Source: Paenibacillus eucommiae (lineage in GTDB: Bacteria; Bacillota; Bacilli; Paenibacillales; NBRC-103111). Taken from it: a stretch of DNA of 64,000 bases. Under the pieces are notes generated by a model that saw nothing but the letters and a program-made list of their open reading frames with translations, was not told where the DNA came from and ran no database searches. A program made the position numbers and the translations under genes. Location: assembly GCF_017874215.1 (NCBI RefSeq), contig NZ_JAGGLB010000030.1:62001-126000 (forward strand), in the 5' to 3' direction. Shown here piece by piece: positions 53,123 to 62,140 of the stretch (positions are counted from its first letter, which is position 1; the number at the start of each line of letters is the position of its first letter).

Positions 53123-53539
53123 ATGGAAGAAAACAATTTGGAAGTCATCGATTATGAATTAGTGCTTCTTATTCGCCGCGCCTCTTTGGACAAAAAACTT
53201 GGAGGCCTTGACCGGTCAACCTATACCCTCCTACACCAGCTTTCCAACAATGGGCCTGTAGGTGTGAAGTCATTAGCGGAAGAATTCCGGCTAGACATTT
53301 CCACAGTAAGCCGGCAAACAACCGACTTGGAGTTAAAGGGATACGTGAAACGGCTGCAAGAACCAACAGATGGAAGGGCCAGCTCCTTTCAAATCACAGA
53401 ATTAGGCACGCAGAAACTAATGGAAGCCAAAAAAGCCCGGCTAGCCAGGCATTCGCAATTGTTCAAGGACTGGTCCGATGAGGAATGTCAGAAATTCGGA
53501 GAATTGTTGGCCAGACTCAATCGTACGTTTATTGAGTGA
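53123..53539 (+). CDS. MarR-family regulator
   Basis: The 138-residue protein has a MarR winged helix (about residues 30-95): V-K-S-L-A-E-E-F-R near 50, D-I-S-T-V-S-R-Q-T near 60 and the wing D-G-R-A-S-S-F near 85. It is divergent from the DHA2 exporter and probably represses both genes through the palindromes at 52987-53033. AAGGGG lies about 12 nt before the ATG. The ligand that releases it is unknown, presumably an exporter substrate. Confidence 0.88.
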   Translation: MEENNLEVIDYELVLLIRRASLDKKLGGLDRSTYTLLHQLSNNGPVGVKSLAEEFRLDISTVSRQTTDLELKGYVKRLQEPTDGRASSFQITELGTQKLMEAKKARLARHSQLFKDWSDEECQKFGELLARLNRTFIE

Positions 53540-53701
53540 CGCAGGCTGGGCCTGGCAACAAGGCCCCCTAGGAAGGCTGTCGATTAGCTTTGGACCAAGA
53601 ATAGATGAGCCCAGCCCCGGTGATTAACCTAAGTGTTTATTTCCAATACTACGCATTGCTGCTGCATATTACTGTTTATCACCGAGACCTAATTCATCAG
53701 A

Positions 53702-55489
53702 TCATAATGATTTCTGAACACGGCTTGCTTTAACAAGCTCTACAACACATGAAAAAGCATCCTCAAGCTTCATTATTTTTTGCTCCGCACGGGCACGTTC
53801 CTTGAATTCAACATTTCCTTCGGCTGCATGCTTTCCTACCACGATTCGGATCGGAATGCCAATCAGGTCGGAATCCTTGAATTTCACGCCGGGACGTTCA
53901 TCGCGATCATCCAAAAGCACTTCAATACCGCAATCAACCAATCGTTGATAAAGCTCCTCCGCTGTCTTCATTTGAATCTCATCTTTAAGCGATACGGGGA
54001 TTACATGGACTTGAAAAGGTGCGAGTGCCATTGGCCAAATTATGCCCTGCTCATCCTGATTTTGCTCCACTATGGCCGATAATATCCTGGAGACGCCGAT
54101 CCCATAACAACCCATGATCATCACCTGCTCGCTGCCGGATGCATCCAAAAAGCGGGCACCCAGCTTCTCGCTATATTTCGTCCCAAGCTTAAATACATGC
54201 CCCACTTCAATTCCCCTGTAAAATTGTAAAGAACCTTCCTCGCAGCGTGGACATATATCCCCTTCAACCACATTACGAAAATCACCGATATGCTCAAGCG
54301 ATAAGTCCCGTTTCGGCTGAACATTACGAATATGATAATCCTGTTCGTTGGCGCCAGCAATCCCGCGGCTCATATCAGCCACTCCCCGATCCATGAAAAC
54401 GGGTATCGTCAGTCCGACAGGACCAACGAAGCCAACAGGTGCTCCAGTCGCTTTGGCCACCACTTCCGCATTGGCGATCTCCAAATTTTCAACGCTAAGG
54501 ACATTCTTTACTTTAATCTCATTGACTTCATGATCCCCTCTAACCAATACGGCAATAGCTTGGCCATCCGCTGTATAAATCAGCGTTTTGATTATTTCAT
54601 TCGCTTCAACGCCTAAAGCCTGAACAAGCTGATCTATCGTACGGATGCCTGGAGTATGAATCTTCTCCTGTTCTTGTGCTAGATCTTCTTGCTCCACAGT
54701 TAAGGAGCCTGGAGTTTGAGGTACAGTGCCTGTGCCTATGCCTATGCCTGTTCCTGTTCCTGCTACTGCTCCTGCTACCGCTTTTTCAATATTGGCCGCG
54801 TATTCACAGTGTGGGCAGACAGCAATTGTATCTTCACCGATATCAGCCAGTGCCATGAATTCATGTGTGCCGCCCTCACCGCCGATTGCACCCGCATCGG
54901 CCTCCACAGGCCGGTATTTCAATGCACAACGGTTAAAAATCCGTTGATAGGCATCATACATCTTCCAATATGTTTGATCCAGTCCCGCCCAGTCCGCATC
55001 AAAAGAATAGGCGTCTTTCATTAGGAATTCCCTTCCTCGCAGCAGACCAAACCGCGGACGCCGCTCATCCCGAAATTTCGTTTGGATTTGATACAGCGTA
55101 ACCGGCAATCTCCGATAAGAGCTAATTTCTCCCGAAACCAGCTTGGTAATGACCTCTTCATGCGTGGGGCCAAGAGCAAACTCCCGCTCATGACGATCAT
55201 GAAGACGGATGAGCTCAGGTCCATACACGGCATACCGTCCGGACTCTTTCCATAGCTCTGTTGGCTGCATCGCAGGCATCAGCATCTCCTGAGCACCTGC
55301 CCGGTCCATCTCTTCTCTTACAATCTGCTCCACCTTACGAAGAACACGCCATCCTAAAGGTAAGTACGTATAAATGCCAGCTGCAAGCTGCCTTATAAAA
55401 CCCGCTCTCAGCATCCATTGATGACTGATCACCTCGGCATCGGCTGGTGCTTCACGTAGAGTGGTTGACAACAAAGTATTTTGACGCAT
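53702..55489 (-). CDS. proS: prolyl-tRNA synthetase
   Basis: The 595-residue class II synthetase charges tRNA-Pro. Class II motif 2 (K-F-R-D-E-R-R-P-R-F-G-L) lies near residue 137, the INS editing insertion occupies about 225-405, and the anticodon-binding domain is C-terminal. A Gly/Thr-rich tract (about residues 240-260), coded by hexanucleotide repeats near 54718-54780, lies at the start of the editing domain and makes the protein about 20 residues longer than usual. Expression should be controlled by the proline T-box at 56362-56600, 870 bp upstream. Confidence 0.93.
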   Translation of the reverse strand: MRQNTLLSTTLREAPADAEVISHQWMLRAGFIRQLAAGIYTYLPLGWRVLRKVEQIVREEMDRAGAQEMLMPAMQPTELWKESGRYAVYGPELIRLHDRHEREFALGPTHEEVITKLVSGEISSYRRLPVTLYQIQTKFRDERRPRFGLLRGREFLMKDAYSFDADWAGLDQTYWKMYDAYQRIFNRCALKYRPVEADAGAIGGEGGTHEFMALADIGEDTIAVCPHCEYAANIEKAVAGAVAGTGTGIGIGTGTVPQTPGSLTVEQEDLAQEQEKIHTPGIRTIDQLVQALGVEANEIIKTLIYTADGQAIAVLVRGDHEVNEIKVKNVLSVENLEIANAEVVAKATGAPVGFVGPVGLTIPVFMDRGVADMSRGIAGANEQDYHIRNVQPKRDLSLEHIGDFRNVVEGDICPRCEEGSLQFYRGIEVGHVFKLGTKYSEKLGARFLDASGSEQVMIMGCYGIGVSRILSAIVEQNQDEQGIIWPMALAPFQVHVIPVSLKDEIQMKTAEELYQRLVDCGIEVLLDDRDERPGVKFKDSDLIGIPIRIVVGKHAAEGNVEFKERARAEQKIMKLEDAFSCVVELVKASRVQKSL

Positions 55490-55539
55490 AATTCATTAAC
55501 CCCCTTATTTTATTTACAGCATTAAAAATGAGATAGACA

Positions 55540-56250
55540 CCCTCGTAGCGTCCTTTGAGGAGGGTATTCTGGACTTGGCAGCGTAACGGGAGGGAATGGC
55601 TGTGGGCTCCAGCCGCTGTTAAAGATTTGTTCCTTTGAATGGTATAGATGAGGAGGTAGGAACAAATCTTTAAAGGCGGACGCTATCGCTCTTCCTCCCA
55701 CAGCCATTCCCTCATTCTGCTACAATCACACGAACACCATGCTCAAACGGACAGCCAGCAAGTGTTTTCTCTCTGGATTGGAGAAGATTTCCTAGCGGGC
55801 ATTGGCGCTGAGAATCAAGAGTTTAAGAGGATTTGCTGCTTTAACGATGTTTTTCATCGCTAAAAGCACCAGGTCGCCTCCACATCCTTACTTTAGAAAA
55901 ACATCGTTAAAATCCCTTTTAACCACCCTAAGAGGCCATCCGTCCCCTTTTAGTGATGAAAATCATCATTAACTTGCTTTTGATCCCGAAAACACTTCCT
56001 TTAACGATCAAAAACATCGTTAAGTGAAGCACACGCTCATTTCTCTCTTCTTTCAGGAGAGGCGAGATGCTTATTAACGCTATTAACGCTCTTACTACTA
56101 CTCTTCCTCCAACATCCCTTCCCCCTCAGCTTCAAAGTGCCGAACCTGCCACGCTCCAACGGAAAAATACCAGCAAAAGTTGCTCTCCTGAGGGAAAGGG
56201 ATAGTGGCGATAGGGAAAATTTGTGCTTCCTTTCTGATTCCCTTGGAGAA
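55540..56250. repeat. mosaic intergenic repeat, copy C, inside the proS leader
   Basis: It has the same order as copy B: long hairpin with outer arms GGGAATGGCTGTGG (55592-55605) and CCACAGCCATTCCC (55698-55711), inner 15-bp arms (55619-55633 and 55659-55673), then palindromes at 55840-55864, 55892-55912 (6-bp deletion), 55948-55972 and 56000-56023. The right end carries the CTTCCTCC...CAGCTTCAAAG and GATAGTGGCGATAGGG modules. AGCGTCC (55549-55555) can also pair with GGACGCT (55678-55684) as an alternative. It lies between the T-box terminator and the proS start. Confidence 0.88.
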
Positions 56251-56361
56251 TGAATGGCACACTCGTTCGCTTTATCACTGCAAAGCTGCACTGTGTAACA
56301 CCCACTCCTTCCCTCCACTTCAGGCACCCCAGAAAAATTATACTTTTCAGTAAGATTCCAA

Positions 56362-56600
56362 CAAAAAAACACACTCGTCAGGGACGAATGTGTCGTGGTG
56401 CCACCCTATTTTAACCACCCAAATGAACATGGTGATTCTCAAAAACGGATAACGGACGATTCCGGTAACGGTTACTTGACTTCTCCGCTACAGCTCTCAT
56501 GGTGGGAAGGATTCACTCGCAGCCAGAAACCTCTCAGCCTAGGGTCTCTTCTCTGTATCAACGATTCATTCTCGAACCTCGTGTCCATGGTCTAAGCTAT
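56362..56600 (-). promoter_or_regulatory. T-box leader, specifier CCC (proline)
   Basis: AGGGTGGCACCACGA (complement of 56393-56407) matches the T-box core and is followed by a hairpin and T7 (56363-56393), the alternative terminator. In stem I the basal helix is AGCT/AGCT, then a K-turn-like bulge, then CATGG (complement of 56585-56589) pairing with CCATG (complement of 56498-56502). The triplet just before that strand, followed by A, is CCC (complement of 56504-56506), matching the position of GGC in B. subtilis glyQS. A promoter TTGACT-N17-TAAATT lies at 56658-56686. The T-box variable base is C, which would pair with G73, whereas tRNA-Pro usually has A73. Confidence 0.85.
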
Positions 56601-56706
56601 TTTTTGATATGTAAAATTGCAGGAAATTTCATAAATGATAACAAACCAATTTCAATCAATTTACACGATAATTGTCAGACAGTCAAGCCGTTCTTTATTA
56701 ACTTCC

Positions 56707-57324
56707 TTACTGAAGTTCATCAATAGCAGCTTTCATTTGCTCTTCAGTCATGAAACCCACTTTTTGGTGCGCTATATTCCCATTTCTATCAATAAATATG
56801 GAAACAGGAATGGACTTAACCTTGTACGCTCTTGTTACGCTTTTGTCCGAGTCTAATAACACACTGAATTGATAGTTGTGCTCTTCGATATATTTGCTGA
56901 CCTTATCTTTATCTTCACCAACATCTATAGCCAAAACAATCAAGTCCTGATCCTTGTATGCCTGGTGAATCTTTTCCATATCGGGCATTTCTTTTTTACA
57001 CCATTTGCACCAGGTCGTCCAGAAGTTGATATACACATTTTTGCCTCTCAAATCCTTCAAAGATACCTTGTTTCCGTTAAGATCCGTTAATGTAAAATCA
57101 ATAGCTGGCTCAAGCTCCTCCACTTCGGGTTCATTTACGACTGCATTGGCTGCATTGGTTGCCTTGGCTTCGTTTGCTGGCTCTTTGCTGTTTGCAGCTT
57201 CGCTTTGCAGGGCAGAAGAAGAGCGGTTAGTATCCGCACTGCTTATGCTGTAATTGTTAGTCACATAAATGGAAATCAGCACAAAGCTCAGAACTGCACC
57301 CCATAAAAAAATATGTTTCCTCAT
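56707..57324 (-). CDS. membrane-anchored TlpA/ResA-like thioredoxin
   Basis: The 205-residue protein has an uncleaved-type N-terminal helix (residues 5-22), an Ala/Asn/Glu-rich spacer (30-72) and a thioredoxin-fold TlpA domain (74-205). The active site is W105-C106-K-W-C109, with the cis-proline at P173 in S-I-P-V. It should face the outside and reduce or oxidise protein thiols. Its gene starts 14 bp after the CcdA gene, so the two are one unit: CcdA can pass electrons from cytosolic thioredoxin to this protein, as in ResA-type cytochrome c maturation. The T-box promoter region follows. Confidence 0.9.
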   Translation of the reverse strand: MRKHIFLWGAVLSFVLISIYVTNNYSISSADTNRSSSALQSEAANSKEPANEAKATNAANAVVNEPEVEELEPAIDFTLTDLNGNKVSLKDLRGKNVYINFWTTWCKWCKKEMPDMEKIHQAYKDQDLIVLAIDVGEDKDKVSKYIEEHNYQFSVLLDSDKSVTRAYKVKSIPVSIFIDRNGNIAHQKVGFMTEEQMKAAIDELQ

Positions 57325-57338
57325 GCTTCAGGCTCCTT

Positions 57339-58034
57339 TTATAAATTGAACAACCCGCCGTATTGGCTGAATATTTCCAGCTTGTTGGTGAATACAAGAA
57401 TACCCATCACAATCATGATAACTCCACTGACGATGGAAACAATCGGGAGATATCTGGACATTTTTTTCAAATAAATCGATAGATTTTCTATTAAAAGCGC
57501 AGAGAGCAGGAAGGGCACAGCCAAGCCTAAGGAATAAATGGCCAGCAGCAAGACACCTTTCTCGATCGTTTGCATGCTGCCTGCATAAATGAGAATAGAA
57601 GATAAAATTGGGCCGATGCAAGGAGTCCAGCCAACGGCGAATGCCATGCCCAGCAATATCGAACCGAGGTTTTTTCCGGAAGAACCGCTCGGCAAGAGCC
57701 TTTTTTCTGAATACAGCCATTTGATCTTAAATAATCCTGTCATATGAAGCCCGAAAATAACAATGAGAACTCCGCCGATCTGCTGGATTATCCTTAAATT
57801 GGCCGATACCAGTTTACTTACTGAGCTTACAGAAACGCCAAGGAGGATAAAGACGATCGAGAAACCCAGGATAAACAAAATGGATTTAAATACTACATTT
57901 AATTTTTGTTTATTCGTAGTCAATTCAGCCACTGAAGATCCAACGATATAGCTCAAATAAAGAGGTATAAGCGGCAAAACGCATGGCGATAAAAATGAAA
58001 GCAAACCGGCCGAAAATGCCAATATAAAATCCAA
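57339..58034 (-). CDS. ccdA: CcdA-type thiol-disulfide membrane transporter
   Basis: The ~231-residue protein has six predicted membrane helices and the two redox cysteines of the family: C18 in S-P-C-V-L-P and C139 in T-P-C-I-G-P. CcdA moves reducing equivalents from cytosolic thioredoxin to extracytoplasmic thioredoxin-like proteins. The ORF begins at ATG 58091, but AGGAGG at 58041-58050 points to a TTG start at 58034, which gives the conserved N-terminus. It is followed by the TlpA-like gene. A terminator separates it from the SLH gene upstream. Confidence 0.88.
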   Translation of the reverse strand: MDFILAFSAGLLSFLSPCVLPLIPLYLSYIVGSSVAELTTNKQKLNVVFKSILFILGFSIVFILLGVSVSSVSKLVSANLRIIQQIGGVLIVIFGLHMTGLFKIKWLYSEKRLLPSGSSGKNLGSILLGMAFAVGWTPCIGPILSSILIYAGSMQTIEKGVLLLAIYSLGLAVPFLLSALLIENLSIYLKKMSRYLPIVSIVSGVIMIVMGILVFTNKLEIFSQYGGLFNL

Positions 58035-58245
58035 AACGCTTCTCCTCCTAGTTACAAATCTCAGCCAGTTCATCACATATTCATGAAACAAACCGTTAAA
58101 TTTCCCAACATTTTAATAGGTTTGTCGATTGTCAAGGTTATGAAGTCTCTTCTTAAAACCATGCCTGTTGATTAAACACTAACTGATTTGCCAAAGCCAC
58201 CGATTCTACGTTTGAAAATGCCTGAAATAACCATTAGAAAAATGG

Positions 58246-58278
58246 GGGAAATGGGCGGCCCATCGGCCACCCATTCCC
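58246..58278 (-). terminator. terminator of the SLH-thioredoxin gene
   Basis: GGGAATGGGTGGCC and GGCCGCCCATTTCCC arms around GATG form a strong hairpin followed by CCATTTTTC on the minus strand. Confidence 0.8.
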
Positions 58279-58298
58279 GCTTTGTTTCAACTATCTTA

Positions 58299-61200
58299 TT
58301 ATTTTGAAAGCAGGTTATACAGAACCTGTGCTACTTGAGCTCTTGTAGAAATGTCTTTAGGCTCAAGCTTCGAGCTGCTTCCTGTTATAATTCCGCCTTC
58401 TACAAGAGCCTTGAATGCTTCTTGTGCGTAGCCGGCAATTTGTCCTGCATCAGTAAAGCTCGCTACGGTTGCGTTCGTTTTCTCTGCGGGGAGTTCTCCC
58501 AGCACGTCAAGCGAGCGGTACAGCAGTGTGAACAGATCCTCCCGCGTGATTTGCTTATCCGGAGCGAATTTATTATCGCCGATTCCCGTCGTAATGCCGA
58601 GGCGTTTGGCCGCAGCCAGGTAATCGGTATAATAGGTGTCTCCCGCATCAGCGAAATTAGCAGCTCCGCTCTCATCTGGCGCAATGCCATAAGCATTCAG
58701 CAGCAGAACGATGAACTGGCCTCTGGTCACTGCAGCATTCGGGCTGTAATTATTGTCATCGGTGCCACTGGTAATGCTTCTGGCAGCCAGGAAGCTTACT
58801 GCATCATTGTACCAGGAAGCTGCCGAAACATCGGCAAAGGTAACTTTGTTGTACCCAATGATATATTGGGAAAAGTGCGTTGTTGCAAAGTTAACCGTTC
58901 CTGTAGCCGGGTTATATTTACCGCGCACGGTTTCCAAATTTCCGGAATCGGTTACGTAGTAAACGATAATCGAGTTCTGCTCTTCTCCAAGCTTTAACGA
59001 ATAAGGAATGCTAACCTGTACTTGGCTTCCGCCAAAGGTTGAAATGCTGTTTTCACCCGCAAATACGGAGAAGTCATAAACCGGTCTGTCTCCTAAAATC
59101 TCCTTGCTTTCCTCAGTCAAGCTGGATCTGGCAATGATAATACTGATGTCGCCAGTTCCTAACGCTGAACTGATGCTCTTAACAGCTTTTGCGTCAAAGG
59201 TAACCGTTCCGAAAACAGCATTGACCTTAATGTTATTTGTTCCACTGACCAATTCGTTAAAGGAGCTGCGCGGTATCGTTAATTGAACCGTTTTGGTTTG
59301 AGTCGTTGCTTCCACTTTGAATTCCACAACAGCTGGTTTCCCACCTGCTTCATTAGCCTTAGCGCGCTCAAGCAGGCTGGCAATTGTTTCAGGTGAAACG
59401 GCTGCTATCGTCGCCCCTGTAGACTCGTCAGTTGTGGCCGGCACTTTAACTACCGGAGCTTTAGCATCACCACTAATGTTTTCGTCGCTCGGCGTTGTTG
59501 CCGGGGTCTCCGTTGATGGCGTCGATGTCGAAGGTGACGTTGGTGTTGATGTTGATGGACTTGATGGTGCTACATAGGCTGGAACAACTACATCCACTGC
59601 CGGACTTGCATCGTATCCTGGCTTGGCGGCAGCTCTTACTTGATAGGTGCCTGATGATAAACCAGTGATCAATGTATCTGTTACGGCTGTGTAAGCGGAT
59701 GCTCCTGAAAGCTTGTATTCAAGCGCTGTCGTTGTGCCCGTGATGCGTCCATCATTGTTAGCATAGGAAGTTGGCGCTACGCCTGCTAACCCTGTTGGCG
59801 CTGCTTGTTCCTGGTTAACAAACGCTGGAACGACCACTTCTACAGCCGGGCTTACACTGTATCCCTCTCTTGCTTTAGCCCTAACAAGGTAAGTGCCTGG
59901 TACCAAACCAGTGATCGGGAAACCTTCCACAATTTCATACTTTGTTCCTTCAGAGTGCTTATACTCCAGAATTGTCGCTGCTACATCTGTTACTTCTGTT
60001 ACTTCTGTTACGTCTGCTACGTCTGCTACATTTGTTATCTCTGTTGTTTCTTTTGTTATTTGTCCATCAATGTTAGCAATGGTTGTTGGTGCTACACCCT
60101 CTAGCCCTGTTGGCGCTTCTTGAGCAATTTCACCATAAGCAGGGATAACTACCTCTACGGCCGGACTTGCATGATAACCAAGTTTAGCTGCAACCCTGAC
60201 AAGATAAGTGCCTGGTGCTAAGCCAGTAATGGATGTACTTGTTTCAGGAGTACTTGTCACAGCTTTATAAGCTTCGTCTCCAGACAGCTTGTATTCCAAC
60301 TCTGTGGATGTGCCTGTAATTGTTCCATTATTGTTATCTGCAGTAGTTGGTGCTGTAGCAGCCAGCCCTGTTGGAGGGTTCTGCTCTGCAAAAAACTCTG
60401 GAATAACTACACTTACCGGTTGGCTTGCATCGTAAAGATATTTAACCGGATTTGAAATCGGACCATTGATGCCCTCTTTAGCAGCGTATCTTACTTCGTA
60501 TGTACCTGCTGCCAATCCAGTGATTGAAGTGCCTGTTACAGGGGTATAACCTGTATTTGCTCCTTCCAGCTTGTATTCCAATGCTGCTGTTGTACCCGTT
60601 ATTTGCCCATCATTACCATTAAATGAAGTAGGCGATACGCCAGTCAATCCAGATGGCTTTAATTCTACTCTTGAGAAGAGTTTATTCAACCCGGCGATGT
60701 AAGTGTTGTAATTTTTACCTTTATTTTCACCTGTTCCATAATCCGGCTGAATATTCGTCCATGAGTACATCAATTCAACATGTCCTAGAATCGGGGCGCT
60801 ATTGCCATTAGCGTCCTTGTTATCTTTATTGTAGACAAATACATAAGGAGCCTGAAGCTTATTGGCAACGAAATCTTGGCCGTCAACTGTGTATTTAACG
60901 TTGTTTGCACCAGCACCTGACTTCTGGTATTCAGTTTGGATATTCGTTAAATATTTGTTCACCCAGTCCACATAAAGATTTGCGTTGGGATGGCCGGTAG
61001 CCCTGATTTGATAGAAGTTGGCATTATCTGTCCCGTTTGGAATGCCCGGAGTTCCGCCGATGCCGCCGTCCAGCTTGGTATCCCAGTTATATACTTTTTC
61101 GATATTGTATTCTTTTGCAACTTTATTAACATATTTGGCAATTGCTCTTGTATTGGCGCACCAGGAGCAACCGATCAGGAATACATAAGTACCCTCGCTA

Positions 61201-62081
61201 TCCAAAACATGCTCCAACTCATCTAACGTGACAGGATCTATGACGATCTCTCCATCGGATTCATCAAAAATCGTTGTTGCCGCAAATTTATTATAAGATC
61301 CTGGAATATATACAGAATTTTCAAATACATCATATTTTGCGACCGGTGACCCATTTGTCCCTGGCACTGAGATGGCATTAAAAACTTGCCTTACTTGATC
61401 TTTATAAGCTTTAATAGCAGCTTCATTTGAGCTGTCCACAACACCATTTGTTAAAAGAGCATTGATACTCTCCAAGGAGGAAATAATAGGCGTACTGTCT
61501 ATCCCGTTTTTGTGATTTTTATCGTAGACAAACAGGAAGGGAGTTTGAATCTTGGCTGCTGTACCTTCAAGCGTTTTTTGGGAAATAGTATAGGTGTAGT
61601 TCACTTTATTTGTACCAGCTACATGATCATTAATATTCTTCAAATATTTATTGACCAGATCCACATACCGTCTAGAGTAAGGACTGTTGATCGACTCCGC
61701 GATGTCAGTTGCAATCGTTTTGCCATCCAGTCTTGTATCGAAGTTGTGTATGGTTGTTATGCCATATTCCTTCGCCACCTCGTTTATATAGCCTATAGCG
61801 GCTTGTGTATCACTGTTCCATGCGCCGCCAAACAGGACAACGTAGGTGCCATCGCTATCAAGCAGATAGTCAAGCTCGTGATAGGTTAAAGTTCGATAAA
61901 CGTGCTCTACATTCGCCAGCTTCTCATATACACTTTTGAAGTAATCTGCGCTCGTATGGGTGCTATTCGCGCCATTGGAAGGTACTTCTGCATTGGCATT
62001 GCCTGTTTGAATGACTGGCAATACAAGCAGCACCGCCAACAGCAGCGCCAGGATTTTTTTTGCATTAAATGATTGTTTCAT
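58299..62081 (-). CDS. S-layer-anchored protein with tandem thioredoxin-like domains, Fn3-like repeats and SLH domains
   Basis: The 1260-residue protein has a signal peptide (cleavage near residue 32). Two related thioredoxin-like domains follow: the first (about 65-230) reads G-G-A-W-N-S at 85-90 in the active-site position, the second (about 285-470) reads G-C305-S-W-C308-A-N, a true CxxC. Four Ala/Thr-rich units of about 75-95 residues beginning P-T-G-L-x-G-V-A-P-T follow (about 490-865), then a Pro/Ser/Thr linker, a beta-rich domain (about 925-1075) and three SLH domains (about 1080-1260) for binding secondary wall polymer. GGAGAAGGGGAG supports ATG 62081. It probably acts as a thiol-active surface protein. 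Confidence 0.82.
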   Translation of the reverse strand: MKQSFNAKKILALLLAVLLVLPVIQTGNANAEVPSNGANSTHTSADYFKSVYEKLANVEHVYRTLTYHELDYLLDSDGTYVVLFGGAWNSDTQAAIGYINEVAKEYGITTIHNFDTRLDGKTIATDIAESINSPYSRRYVDLVNKYLKNINDHVAGTNKVNYTYTISQKTLEGTAAKIQTPFLFVYDKNHKNGIDSTPIISSLESINALLTNGVVDSSNEAAIKAYKDQVRQVFNAISVPGTNGSPVAKYDVFENSVYIPGSYNKFAATTIFDESDGEIVIDPVTLDELEHVLDSEGTYVFLIGCSWCANTRAIAKYVNKVAKEYNIEKVYNWDTKLDGGIGGTPGIPNGTDNANFYQIRATGHPNANLYVDWVNKYLTNIQTEYQKSGAGANNVKYTVDGQDFVANKLQAPYVFVYNKDNKDANGNSAPILGHVELMYSWTNIQPDYGTGENKGKNYNTYIAGLNKLFSRVELKPSGLTGVSPTSFNGNDGQITGTTAALEYKLEGANTGYTPVTGTSITGLAAGTYEVRYAAKEGINGPISNPVKYLYDASQPVSVVIPEFFAEQNPPTGLAATAPTTADNNNGTITGTSTELEYKLSGDEAYKAVTSTPETSTSITGLAPGTYLVRVAAKLGYHASPAVEVVIPAYGEIAQEAPTGLEGVAPTTIANIDGQITKETTEITNVADVADVTEVTEVTDVAATILEYKHSEGTKYEIVEGFPITGLVPGTYLVRAKAREGYSVSPAVEVVVPAFVNQEQAAPTGLAGVAPTSYANNDGRITGTTTALEYKLSGASAYTAVTDTLITGLSSGTYQVRAAAKPGYDASPAVDVVVPAYVAPSSPSTSTPTSPSTSTPSTETPATTPSDENISGDAKAPVVKVPATTDESTGATIAAVSPETIASLLERAKANEAGGKPAVVEFKVEATTQTKTVQLTIPRSSFNELVSGTNNIKVNAVFGTVTFDAKAVKSISSALGTGDISIIIARSSLTEESKEILGDRPVYDFSVFAGENSISTFGGSQVQVSIPYSLKLGEEQNSIIVYYVTDSGNLETVRGKYNPATGTVNFATTHFSQYIIGYNKVTFADVSAASWYNDAVSFLAARSITSGTDDNNYSPNAAVTRGQFIVLLLNAYGIAPDESGAANFADAGDTYYTDYLAAAKRLGITTGIGDNKFAPDKQITREDLFTLLYRSLDVLGELPAEKTNATVASFTDAGQIAGYAQEAFKALVEGGIITGSSSKLEPKDISTRAQVAQVLYNLLSK

Positions 62082-62140
62082 AGTTATCTCCCCTTCTCCT
62101 CTCATCATTTGTAATATTTGGTTTAGCTCCAATTAACTAA

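Noticed and set aside
52951..53148. Longer start for the DHA2 exporter at 53148
   Set aside because: It would translate through the MarR operators and the MarR promoter; the GTG at 52950 has AAGGTGGAGG and begins at the right distance from TM1.
56504..56512. UCC (serine) as T-box specifier
   Set aside because: The nearest UCC triplets are not followed by a purine or lie too far from the CCATG strand, whereas CCC-A has the glyQS-like position and the next gene is proS. The variable base leaves some doubt, so it is kept as a finding.
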